The notes under the pieces are model-generated. The model did no database searches, was not told where the DNA came from, and saw only the letters and a program-made list of their open reading frames with translations. This document shows, one piece after another, positions 45,559-53,497 of a stretch of DNA of 64,000 nt. This stretch comes from Chitinibacter sp. FCG-7 (GTDB lineage: Bacteria; Pseudomonadota; Gammaproteobacteria; Burkholderiales; Chitinibacteraceae): the NCBI RefSeq assembly GCF_040047665.1, contig NZ_CP157355.1:2604001-2668000 (forward strand), given 5' to 3'. How positions within the stretch are numbered: the first letter of the stretch is position 1; the number at the start of each line of letters is the position of its first letter. The translations under genes were made by a program, and so were the position numbers.

Positions 45559-46104
45559 ATGAATCAAACGCCGATGATGGAAAAACTGCCTGCCGCCTGC
45601 CGTGCGCTGCTCCAGAGGGTGGCACTGGCCTCGCTGCTAGCTTTTTTCGCGGCCAATACGGCCAGTGCGATGGACAAACCCGCAGGCAAAGTGATTTTGA
45701 CAATCTCGGGCAAGGTGAGTAAACCCAATCAGGGCAAGCTGGCGCAGTTTGATTTGCGCATGCTCGAAGCCTTGCCGCAAGTCTCGCACACCGTCACCAC
45801 GCCGTGGTATCCGCGCAAAGTGACTTTTCGCGGCCCCTTGCTGCGCGATGTGCTTAACGCTGCAGGTGGTAGCGGAACACGGATCAAGGCCATTGCCATC
45901 AATGATTATGCGGTTGAGATCCCGCTGAGCGATGCGCTGCAGCATGAGGTGATTCTGGCGCTGCGCCTCAATGGCAAGCCGATGGCTGCGCGCGACAAAG
46001 GCCCGATCTTTGTCATCTACCCCTACGACAAATTTGCGCCGGATGCTGTGCAGCGCTTTTATGATCGCTCGGTCTGGCAGCTCGATACGCTGCAGCTGGA
46101 CTGA
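45559..46104 (+). CDS. Small secreted pterin-binding-like protein
   Basis: The 181-residue protein has a signal peptide (VALASLLAFFAANTASA) and a single domain resembling the SUOX/molybdopterin-oxidoreductase fold (WYPRKVTFRGPLLRDVLNAAG, YAVEIPLSDALQHEVILAL, GPIFVIYPYDKF). The cofactor-ligating cysteine of true molybdoenzymes is absent from the mature part. Such small proteins often sit beside c-di-GMP or histidine kinase genes and may serve as periplasmic ligand-binding partners. It follows the HD-GYP gene by 32 bases; AAGGA precedes the ATG at 45559. Confidence 0.78.
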   Translation: MNQTPMMEKLPAACRALLQRVALASLLAFFAANTASAMDKPAGKVILTISGKVSKPNQGKLAQFDLRMLEALPQVSHTVTTPWYPRKVTFRGPLLRDVLNAAGGSGTRIKAIAINDYAVEIPLSDALQHEVILALRLNGKPMAARDKGPIFVIYPYDKFAPDAVQRFYDRSVWQLDTLQLD

Positions 46105-46143
46105 ATTGCCTGCGCATTGCAAAACACCCCCAATTGCTGATAG

Positions 46144-46167
46144 CTCACCCATGCAGGTCGGGGTGAG
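46144..46167. promoter_or_regulatory. CTCACCC/GGGTGAG inverted repeat next to a TTGACA box
   Basis: Perfect 7-bp arms (46144-46150 and 46161-46167) enclose 10 bases, and TTGACA follows at once at 46168-46173. It could be an operator over the promoter of the phosphoesterase gene or a hairpin ending the previous transcript. The -10 box is not clear. Confidence 0.4.
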
Positions 46168-46253
46168 TTGACATTCTGGCGCAACCGGCGGCTTTTACTA
46201 TCTCTTTCCATCACCAGACTGGTGTTCAAATTCATGGATGATGGAGAGAGAAA

Positions 46254-49200
46254 ATGCAGCAACTGAAAACGCCAACCCTGCTGGCACAATTAATCTGTCT
46301 GGCTTTGGGCGCGGGGCAAGCGATGGCCAGTGAGCCCTGGCAAGAAGGGGTGACGTATCCTGCTGGAAGCGTTGTCAGCTATGGTTCCCGTGAATATACC
46401 TCCCTAGTTACACATACCGCTTTTCAGGGCGCGAACTGGAATCCGGCCGCGACCCCCGTGCTGTGGCGCACCCTCGCTGGAACGCCGACCGTCTCGCCGA
46501 GCAACCAGCCGACCAGCCAGCCTAGCCTGACCCCTACGCCAACCCAAACTCCCGCAGCGGGCGAGTGCAGCCCACTCTGGCAAGCCGCAGCGGTCTACAC
46601 CGCAGGCCAGCGCGTGCAGGTGCAAGGGGTGATTTATGAAGCCAAATGGTGGACGCGCGGCGATCAACCAGCCCAATCCGGCGAATGGGGCCCCTGGCGC
46701 AAACTGGGCGCGTGCGCAGTAGCGACCGCCACGCCAGCGCCTACACCTGTTATCACTCCAACAGTCTCACCAACAGCATCACCAAGCCCGACCCCGACCC
46801 CAAGTCCGATGGTGACTGCCACGCCTACCGCAGAGCCGACGTCGAGCCCAACGCCGAGTGCTACCCCAGCCAGCTTGCCGATGGCTTCGCTCACCCAAGG
46901 TCTGGTGCATTACTACCCGCTGGAGCAGAGCGCAAGCGATAGCGTCGCCGGTATTACCTTGCAAGCCGTGGGCCCGCAGCAGCGCGCCACGGGCCGCTTT
47001 GCCAATGGCGTGTTACTCGATGCCAAGCAGGGCGCAGCGCTCTTTTTGCCACGCGCTTTGAGTGGCACTTACACCATCGGTTTCTGGCTGCGCATGCCGG
47101 AAGACATGGGCAATAAGCTCGCCAGCATTCTGGCCAATAAAGACTGGGAAACCGGCCTCAACCCCGGGGTTTCGATTGGCCGCAATAATGATGGCCGGCT
47201 GAAAATCAATATTGGTGATGGCAGCAAGCGACTGGATGGCTATCTGCCGGGTGCGGGCAAAGGCTGGGCGTATATTGCGCTCACCGTCGATGAGCAGGCC
47301 AAAGTGCTGACTGCCGCCGCCACCGACGACAAAGGCTTTGTGAATCGCATCAAGCTCAATTTCGCGGCGCTGGGGAATATCTTGCCAAGCTTTAATCGCT
47401 GGGCGCTGAATGAAGATGCGCGCGGTGATTATTACAGCCGCTATCCGGCTGAACGTTTTGCGCTGGAATACGACGAGCTGGCGGTGTGGCAGCGCGCATT
47501 GTCAGATGCCGAAGTGCAAAGTCTGGCCAAGGCCGAAGCCCCGCTGGCGGTGTTGAAACCGCAGCCGACCACCTTGCCACCAAGCCCAACTCCGAGCGTG
47601 ACCCCAAGCCCAACGGCCACCCCGCAGCCAAGCGTTACGCCGCAACCGACTGTCACGCCAAGCCCCGATCCACAGCAGCCACCTAGCGGCGCTGGCTTGC
47701 CAACCTTTAGCATCGCGCCATCACTGCAAGGCCCCGGCCCCGATCGCATGACGGTGATGTTTGAAAGCGCGCAAGTGCAGGGCGAAGTCTGGGTGCGCCC
47801 ATTTGGCAGTGGCGAAGTTTTCCGCCGCTTTGCTGCGGTGCCTCATCCCAAAGACGCCACCGTGCAGCATGCGGCGCTCACCGAGCTCAAATCAAATACC
47901 CTGTATGAGTATTACGTGCGAACGCATAGCGCGGATGGCCTAACAGCCTATACATCACAGCGCTACGCCTTCAAAACCTGGCCCAAAGCGGGTGATGGCG
48001 TCGAGCAGGCCAAGTTTGTCCTGTTTAGCGATACCCAAGATGGCCGTGGCACGATCTTTACCGATATCGTGAACAAAGGCGTGATTCCGCTCGAATGTGA
48101 AAGCACCGATCCGGTGCAATGCAGCGAGAAAATCGCCGGCATTATCCACCATGGCGATATTGTGGCCAGTGGCGGTTCGCGCGATCAGTGGCGCAATCAG
48201 TTCTTTGGCCGCCTGCAGGCGCTCAGCCCGTATGTGCCGATTATTCCGGCACCGGGTAATCATGAATATTTCGCCGAAGAAATGGGCAACCCGGCCAAGG
48301 TCACTCAGCCAGATCTCAATAAGGCCATGCAAAGCTATCGCAAATACTTTGCTGGCGTGCCGGATAATGGCTCGGCGCTGTATCGCGGCTTCTGGTACAG
48401 CACCGATTATCTGGGCCTGAAACTGATTAGTCTGGATACCACACCGATTTCTGGCCGCCATGCCCATGGCAACTGGACGCCGATGTCGATGTATTGGGAT
48501 CAATTCCGTGTGGCACAGCTCGATTGGTTTAAGCAGCAAATCGCCAGCGCCGAGCAGCAAGCCAAGCCGTATGTCTTCAGCATCAACCACGGCCCGTGTC
48601 TGTCGGAAAAATGGCGTAATGGCGAAGTGATGGCCACCTGCGAGTTTGTGTCCGAGCTGGAAGACTACAGCCGTCGCACGCAGGCCATCACCGGCAATCT
48701 GTTTGGCCACGTGCATAGCTATGCGCGCGGGCATTCGATGGATGTCAAACACCTGTGGCTGAATGCCGCTAGCGCCAGCGGCGGGCTGGAAGGCGGTGGT
48801 AATCAGGGCAGTGATGGCAAAGATCTCGATATCTTTACCATTACCCGCGATGAATTTGGCTACAACACGCTCAACTTCCGCTTCGGGCCGCAGCAAAGCC
48901 TGGCGGTGGTGCGCCGCTCCAGCGGGATTACCGGCACCAACACCGCCTTCCCGGTGACCGATCAGTTGCAGATTACCCAGCAGCCGCTGGTGGTGCCACC
49001 AAGCCTGCCGCAACGTGATCTGGGCGAAGTGGCGCTGGCCGATCTCACGCTGCAATTTGTGCCACCAGCAGGGCTGGATGGGCTGGAAGCGCATTGGCAG
49101 CTAGCGAAAAACGCCGACTTTAGCGACGCCTTTGACATCTGGGGCAATCAGACGCGCAGAGAAAACTGGTTCTACACCGGAACCACCGAAGCGAGCTTTG

Positions 49201-49511
49201 CCAATACCCGTGCCGGGAAGTCGATTAATGAGCTTGCACTTGCGAATGCCCTGCAAGCGCGCGAGATCTTGCAAGACGGCGGCAATGAAGCCTTCGAGCG
49301 CTGGTCGCTCTCCAAAGGCGTTAGTTGCACCACACTCACCGGCCCACGTGGCGGGCAGTGTACGCATTTATCGAGCTACGATCGCTTCGCCAGCAAACCA
49401 GCCGCCTTGCAGCTGGCCAGTGGTGAAACCTGGTACTACCGTGTGCGCGTGCGCGATAGCGGTCTGAACTGGACCCCGTGGAGCATGACGGGCAGCGTGA
49501 AAATCAAATAA
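46254..49511 (+). CDS. Secreted chitin-binding metallophosphoesterase, multidomain
   Basis: The 1085-residue exported protein starts with a signal peptide (ends near QAMASEPW). Two CBM5/12-type modules follow (about residues 27-75, with YPAGSVVSYGSREYTS, and 103-152, with YTAGQRVQVQGVIYEAKWW), joined by Pro/Thr-rich linkers. Next come a LamG/concanavalin-like domain (about 213-410), a second linker, a purple-acid-phosphatase-type fibronectin domain and a calcineurin-like phosphoesterase core: LFSDTQDG, IIHHGDIVASGG, PAPGNHEYF, FSINHGP and GHVHSYARGH supply the metal ligands. A beta-sandwich domain ends the protein. It likely acts outside the cell on chitinous material. A GGAGAGAG stretch precedes the ATG. 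Confidence 0.88.
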   Translation: MQQLKTPTLLAQLICLALGAGQAMASEPWQEGVTYPAGSVVSYGSREYTSLVTHTAFQGANWNPAATPVLWRTLAGTPTVSPSNQPTSQPSLTPTPTQTPAAGECSPLWQAAAVYTAGQRVQVQGVIYEAKWWTRGDQPAQSGEWGPWRKLGACAVATATPAPTPVITPTVSPTASPSPTPTPSPMVTATPTAEPTSSPTPSATPASLPMASLTQGLVHYYPLEQSASDSVAGITLQAVGPQQRATGRFANGVLLDAKQGAALFLPRALSGTYTIGFWLRMPEDMGNKLASILANKDWETGLNPGVSIGRNNDGRLKINIGDGSKRLDGYLPGAGKGWAYIALTVDEQAKVLTAAATDDKGFVNRIKLNFAALGNILPSFNRWALNEDARGDYYSRYPAERFALEYDELAVWQRALSDAEVQSLAKAEAPLAVLKPQPTTLPPSPTPSVTPSPTATPQPSVTPQPTVTPSPDPQQPPSGAGLPTFSIAPSLQGPGPDRMTVMFESAQVQGEVWVRPFGSGEVFRRFAAVPHPKDATVQHAALTELKSNTLYEYYVRTHSADGLTAYTSQRYAFKTWPKAGDGVEQAKFVLFSDTQDGRGTIFTDIVNKGVIPLECESTDPVQCSEKIAGIIHHGDIVASGGSRDQWRNQFFGRLQALSPYVPIIPAPGNHEYFAEEMGNPAKVTQPDLNKAMQSYRKYFAGVPDNGSALYRGFWYSTDYLGLKLISLDTTPISGRHAHGNWTPMSMYWDQFRVAQLDWFKQQIASAEQQAKPYVFSINHGPCLSEKWRNGEVMATCEFVSELEDYSRRTQAITGNLFGHVHSYARGHSMDVKHLWLNAASASGGLEGGGNQGSDGKDLDIFTITRDEFGYNTLNFRFGPQQSLAVVRRSSGITGTNTAFPVTDQLQITQQPLVVPPSLPQRDLGEVALADLTLQFVPPAGLDGLEAHWQLAKNADFSDAFDIWGNQTRRENWFYTGTTEASFANTRAGKSINELALANALQAREILQDGGNEAFERWSLSKGVSCTTLTGPRGGQCTHLSSYDRFASKPAALQLASGETWYYRVRVRDSGLNWTPWSMTGSVKIK

Positions 49512-49517
49512 GCCCCA

Positions 49518-49590
49518 GCCCACGGTACTGCCGTGGGCATAAATGGGCACTGCAGTACACCACGCCGGGCAATGCCCGGCGTTTGTTTTT
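49518..49590 (+). terminator. Tandem hairpins after the phosphoesterase gene
   Basis: A first stem (GCCCACGG/CCGTGGGC, 49518-49538) is followed by a second (ACGCCGGGC/GCCCGGCGT, 49562-49582) that runs into TTGTTTTT. The second is a good intrinsic terminator. Confidence 0.85.
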
Positions 49591-49681
49591 GGGATTTGAG
49601 CGGTGTAATTGGGTAGGGCGAATGATGGGCAATACTGCAAGGTCTGCGCCGCGCCGATTGGGGTGCCAGGTGGGTGTGGTT

Positions 49682-50560
49682 TTAGGCTTTCGCCGTGACA
49701 GCGGCCTGTGGGAGCAACTGCAAAAAACTGCGAATTGCGCGCATTTCGGCGCGCTGGCGCAGCAGATATAGATATTCATGCACCGCCACCTGACTATCGC
49801 TGAGCTGCAGTGCGCGCAGGCGCGGATGTTCGCCCACTTCGCCGGCGGCCATCAAGGCCCAGCCCAAGCCTTGCGCCACCCCTTCGCGCACCGCTTCGCG
49901 GCTACCCAGCTGCAATCGGCGCTGCAGGCTGATTTGATGATCGGTCAGCAAGGCATCCACGGCCTGCTGGGTCACCGAGCCAGCCTCGCGAGTGAGCAGG
50001 GTCGCGCCTTGTAGCTGCTGGCAAGGCACTGAGCTCAGGTGAGCGAGCGGATCGCTACTGGGCACCAGCAAGACCAGCGGGCTAGTGGCCAGCGGGCGGC
50101 ACATTAGCCGTGGATCATCCAGCGTTTGTGAGGTAACGGCCAGATCGACCTGATAGTTGAGTAGGGCATCGAGCATCACGGCCGAATTGCCAAACTGCAC
50201 ATCGACTTGTAGTGCCGGTTGGGCTTGGCGCAGGCGGGCAAGCAGCGGCAACAGATAAAACGGGCCGGTAGCGCCGATGCGTAATTGCCCGGCCTGGCGC
50301 TCGCTGTGTTGGCGCAGCTCGAATTCCAGATCGGCTTCCTGTTGCAGCAATTGCTCTACTTTCGGTAATAGGCTGGCGGCAGTGTCGGTAAGAATCAGTC
50401 TGCCATTGCGCCGCTCGAATAATTCCAGCTGAAAATGTTCCTCCAGCTTGCGCAACTGGCTGGTGATGCTGGGCTGGCTGATTTGCAAATGTCGCGCCGC
50501 CGCCATTACGCCGCCCTGGCGGGTGACTTCCAGAAAAATTCTGAGCCAGCTGGTGAGCAT
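49682..50560 (-). CDS. LysR-family transcriptional regulator of the phosphonate locus
   Basis: The 292-residue protein has an N-terminal winged helix (FLEVTRQGGVMAAARHLQIS, SQPSITSQLRKLEEHFQ) and a LysR effector domain. AAGGAG seven bases before the ATG at 50560 fixes the start; a much longer in-frame reading is not conserved. It is divergent from the aminoethylphosphonate transporter operon and probably activates it or responds to aminophosphonates, in addition to the PhnF repressor at the far end. Confidence 0.9.
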   Translation of the reverse strand: MLTSWLRIFLEVTRQGGVMAAARHLQISQPSITSQLRKLEEHFQLELFERRNGRLILTDTAASLLPKVEQLLQQEADLEFELRQHSERQAGQLRIGATGPFYLLPLLARLRQAQPALQVDVQFGNSAVMLDALLNYQVDLAVTSQTLDDPRLMCRPLATSPLVLLVPSSDPLAHLSSVPCQQLQGATLLTREAGSVTQQAVDALLTDHQISLQRRLQLGSREAVREGVAQGLGWALMAAGEVGEHPRLRALQLSDSQVAVHEYLYLLRQRAEMRAIRSFLQLLPQAAVTAKA

Positions 50561-50658
50561 GGTTTCTCCTTGTTGATCGGGGCATCGTCTGTTGAATAGA
50601 CTCACGCACAGACCTTGGCAGCATACGCAAGGCAAGCTACAGGCCGATTGCAGCCGCG

Positions 50659-50684
50659 ACTTTAAAAATTCGTCTAGACGTAAT
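50659..50684 (+). promoter_or_regulatory. PhnF-type operator 1, upstream of phnS
   Basis: The perfect palindrome CGTCTAGACG (50671-50680) contains GTCTAGAC, the HutC/PhnF-subfamily GntR consensus GT-N-TA-N-AC. The 12 bases before it (TTTAAAAATT region) are repeated almost exactly in front of operator 2. It stands 72 bases before the phnS start. Confidence 0.75.
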
Positions 50685-50751
50685 GCCGCTGTAATGGAGC
50701 AATGCACATAATTGCGACGCTTAAATCCACTCCCTCAAGGAAAGCTGCGCA

Positions 50752-51771
50752 ATGAAAAAACTAACTACTCTATCTCTGGCGCTCTCCGCGCTGCTGGCCT
50801 CAACGCTGACGCTGGCCAATACCACGCTGACGGTTTATACCGCGCTGGAAGCCGATCAGCTCAAGGCTTATCAAGCCAAGTTTGAAGAAGAAAACCCAGG
50901 CATTAAATTGAAATGGGTTCGTGATTCAACTGGCATTATCACTGCCAAATTGCTGGCTGAAAAAAGCAATCCGCAAGCGGATGTGGTGATGGGTCTGGCG
51001 GCATCTTCGCTGCTGGTGTTTGAAAAAGAAGGCATGTTGCAGCCTTATGCACCGAAAGGCGTGGAAAAGCTGAGTAAGCAATACGTCGATGACAGCAATC
51101 CGCCAGCCTGGGTGGGTATGGACGTGTGGGGCGCTACGGTGTGTTTTAACACCGTTGAAGCGGCCAAACTGGGTTTGAAAAAACCGGAAAGCTGGAAAGA
51201 TCTGCTCAAGCCGGAATACAAAGGCAAGATCGTGATGCCAAACCCAGCTTCAAGCGGTACGGGTTACTTTGATGTGAGCGCATGGCTGCAGATTTTCGGT
51301 GAGAAAGAAGGCTGGGCGTATATGGATAAATTGCACGATAACATCGCGCAATATACCCATTCTGGCTCGAAACCTTGCAAACAGGCCGCAGCGGGTGAAT
51401 TCCCGATTGGTATTGCGTTTGAATACCGTGCTGCCAAGCTCAAAGCCGAAGGTGCGCCAATTGATCTGGTCTTCCCGAAAGAAGGTTTGGGCTGGGATCT
51501 GGAAGCCACCTCGATTATGAAAGGTACCAAAAATCTGGACGCGGCGAAAAAGCTGGCCGATTGGGCGGCTTCCAAATCTGCGAACGAGTTGTATGAGAAA
51601 AACTTCGCCATCGTCGCGATGCCCGGCATTGCCAAGCCCAATAACTTTATCCCCGCTGACTACGAAAAACGCCTGATCAAGCAGGATCTGCGTTGGTCTG
51701 CGAGCAATCGCGACCGCATTCTGGCTGAATGGACCAAACGCTACGACAGCAAATCAGAAGCTAAAAAGTAA
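50752..51771 (+). CDS. phnS: 2-aminoethylphosphonate ABC transporter substrate-binding protein
   Basis: The 339-residue periplasmic protein has a signal peptide (LALSALLASTLTLA) and the iron/phosphonate-type binding fold (LTVYTALEADQLKAYQAKFE, VRDSTGIITAKLLAEK). It matches the PhnS2-type 2-aminoethylphosphonate binders, and the PhnW/PhnX genes downstream support this substrate. AAGGAAAG precedes the ATG. It heads the transporter operon; a hairpin (51787-51816) lies between it and the next gene, as often seen where the binding protein is made in excess. Confidence 0.92.
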   Translation: MKKLTTLSLALSALLASTLTLANTTLTVYTALEADQLKAYQAKFEEENPGIKLKWVRDSTGIITAKLLAEKSNPQADVVMGLAASSLLVFEKEGMLQPYAPKGVEKLSKQYVDDSNPPAWVGMDVWGATVCFNTVEAAKLGLKKPESWKDLLKPEYKGKIVMPNPASSGTGYFDVSAWLQIFGEKEGWAYMDKLHDNIAQYTHSGSKPCKQAAAGEFPIGIAFEYRAAKLKAEGAPIDLVFPKEGLGWDLEATSIMKGTKNLDAAKKLADWAASKSANELYEKNFAIVAMPGIAKPNNFIPADYEKRLIKQDLRWSASNRDRILAEWTKRYDSKSEAKK

Positions 51772-51786
51772 TCGACCCACCTGATC

Positions 51787-51816
51787 GACTCGGTTGGCGA
51801 TCCTGCTGGCCGAGTC
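51787..51816 (+). terminator. Intercistronic hairpin after phnS
   Basis: GACTCGG and CCGAGTC pair with a 16-base loop, 15 bases after the phnS stop, with no T tract. It more likely stabilises the phnS message or attenuates read-through than ends transcription. Confidence 0.5.
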
Positions 51817-51826
51817 TGGATAAAGC

Positions 51827-52399
51827 ATGTTCCCCACAATTCAAACCCTGCCTGAACTAGAGCGCTGGTATGCCAACGCAGGCACGCAGCTCTATGGCGG
51901 CGAAGCGATTAGCCAGCTTGAGCATGCGCTGCAAAGCGCACATTTTGCGCAATTGGCCGGCGCCAGCCCGAGTTTAATCACTGCCGCTTTGCTGCACGAC
52001 TTGGGGCATCTATTAGCCAATCAGCAAGACCACGATGTCGAGCAGGGGATTGATGATCACCATGAAGCGCTAGCAGTGACTGCGCTCAAGCCGCTATTTG
52101 GTCCTGCGGTGCTGATGCCGATTGCCCTGCACGTGGAAGCCAAACGCTATCTATGTGCAATTGAAGCCGATTATTTGGCGAGCTTATCGAGCGCGTCATT
52201 GCAATCATTACAGGTGCAAGGCGGCGTGATGAATCAGGCTGAAGTGGCCAAATTTGCCGCTCGCCCTTATGCCGCTGATGCCGTGCAGCTGCGCCGTTTT
52301 GACGATCAGGCCAAGGTAGTTGATTTGCCAACCTCTTCGCTCACCGATTACCTCTCTATTGCTGCCGCTGTGTCACTCACAGCGCAGAGCCCACTGTGA
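51827..52399 (+). CDS. PhnZ-like HD-domain phosphonate oxygenase
   Basis: The 190-residue protein is a mixed-valence di-iron HD oxygenase of the PhnZ type, found in phosphonate operons. In PhnZ the ligands are H34, H58/D59, H80, H104 and D161 with Y24/E27 as a lid. Here Y23, E26, H33, H57/D58, H79 and H102 occur in the same order one or two positions earlier, and a late Asp pair (RRFDDQAK) supplies the last ligand. PhnZ cleaves the C-P bond of 1-hydroxy-2-aminoethylphosphonate. The hydroxylase PhnY that makes this substrate is absent here. Confidence 0.85.
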   Translation: MFPTIQTLPELERWYANAGTQLYGGEAISQLEHALQSAHFAQLAGASPSLITAALLHDLGHLLANQQDHDVEQGIDDHHEALAVTALKPLFGPAVLMPIALHVEAKRYLCAIEADYLASLSSASLQSLQVQGGVMNQAEVAKFAARPYAADAVQLRRFDDQAKVVDLPTSSLTDYLSIAAAVSLTAQSPL

Positions 52400-52408
52400 A
52401 ATAGTGAT

Positions 52409-53497
52409 ATGCAAACTGAACTAGACCATCGAGAGCTGGACATCCGGCAATTGGGTAAATCTTTTGGTGCCTTTACGGCGCTGAAAAATATCGACCTGAG
52501 CGTCAACAAAGGCGAATTTGTCTGCCTGCTGGGCCCCTCGGGCTGCGGCAAAACCACTTTGTTGCGCATGATTGCAGGGCTAGAGCGCTGTGATCAGGGG
52601 CAAATTTTGCAAGCGGGCCGCGATATCACGCGTGCCAGCCCTGCGCAGCGCGACTATGGCATTGTGTTTCAGTCGTATGCCCTGTTTCCCAATCTGAATA
52701 TTCGCGACAACATTGCCTATGGCTTGAAAGGTCGCCAAGAAGACAAACAACGCCGCGTTGATGAGCTACTTGAATTAATCGGCCTGCCCGGCTTAGATCG
52801 CAAATATCCGGCGCAAATCTCGGGTGGCCAGCAGCAACGTGTGGCGCTGGCACGTGCGCTGGCGACCTCACCAAGTCTGCTATTGCTTGATGAGCCTTTG
52901 TCGGCGCTCGACGCCCAAGTGCGTGAGCATTTACGCTTCGAGATCAAGGCATTGCAGCAACGTCTGAACGTGACCACCATCATGGTGACGCACGATCAGG
53001 AAGAGGCGCTGACGATGGCTGACCGCATTGTGGTAATGAATCACGGCGTGATCGAGCAAATCGGCACGCCTGAGCAAATCTACCAGCAGCCTGCCAGCCG
53101 CTTTGTCGCCAACTTTGTCGGGCACTGCAATTGGCTCAGCGCCACGGCCAGCGGCACGCGTAGCGTGACATTGGGGCAGGCTGATTTACTCACCGCGCCC
53201 GAGCAGAATTTGCGCGCAGGCGAGCCATGCGAGCTTTATATCCGCCCCGAAGACATCGAGCTGCTGCCCAGCTGGGAACCCGAATCGCACACCGCTTTAG
53301 GCAAGCTACTGCATCGTGAATTGATCGGCAGCATCTATCGGCTGCGTGTCGCTGTGGCGCAGTGGGGCGGCGTCGAGTTGCACATTGTCGCCACGCATAG
53401 GGAGATGGCCAATTTGCGCATCGATGATGGGCAACTGATTCCGGTACGGATTCCACCCGGGCGCTTGCGCAGTTTTGGCAGTGGGGCACGGGTATGA
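52409..53497 (+). CDS. phnT: 2-aminoethylphosphonate ABC transporter ATP-binding protein
   Basis: The 362-residue ATPase shows Walker A (GPSGCGKTTLLRMIAG), the signature QISGGQQQRVALARAL, Walker B (LLLLDEPLSALD) and the switch His (MVTHDQEEAL), then a C-terminal TOBE-like domain. It matches PhnT-type AEP transport ATPases. It lies ten bases after the HD oxygenase gene and its stop overlaps the permease start by four bases. Confidence 0.92.
   Translation: MQTELDHRELDIRQLGKSFGAFTALKNIDLSVNKGEFVCLLGPSGCGKTTLLRMIAGLERCDQGQILQAGRDITRASPAQRDYGIVFQSYALFPNLNIRDNIAYGLKGRQEDKQRRVDELLELIGLPGLDRKYPAQISGGQQQRVALARALATSPSLLLLDEPLSALDAQVREHLRFEIKALQQRLNVTTIMVTHDQEEALTMADRIVVMNHGVIEQIGTPEQIYQQPASRFVANFVGHCNWLSATASGTRSVTLGQADLLTAPEQNLRAGEPCELYIRPEDIELLPSWEPESHTALGKLLHRELIGSIYRLRVAVAQWGGVELHIVATHREMANLRIDDGQLIPVRIPPGRLRSFGSGARV

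Noticed and set aside
46737..46880. CCAACxCC-type periodic DNA that could be a tandem repeat or CRISPR-like array
   Set aside because: It encodes the Pro/Thr/Ser linker of the phosphoesterase; units are irregular and there are no spacers. No CRISPR array was found anywhere in the window.
47955..49094. A 379-codon open frame antisense to the phosphoesterase gene
   Set aside because: It lies wholly opposite a clear metallophosphoesterase domain with conserved motifs, its product is low in recognisable features, and long antisense frames are expected from the codon bias of the sense gene.
49591..49637. A possible repeat copy ending GGGCAATACTG
   Set aside because: The left end lacks GGGTAT and the length is 47, so it fails the two defining features of the family.
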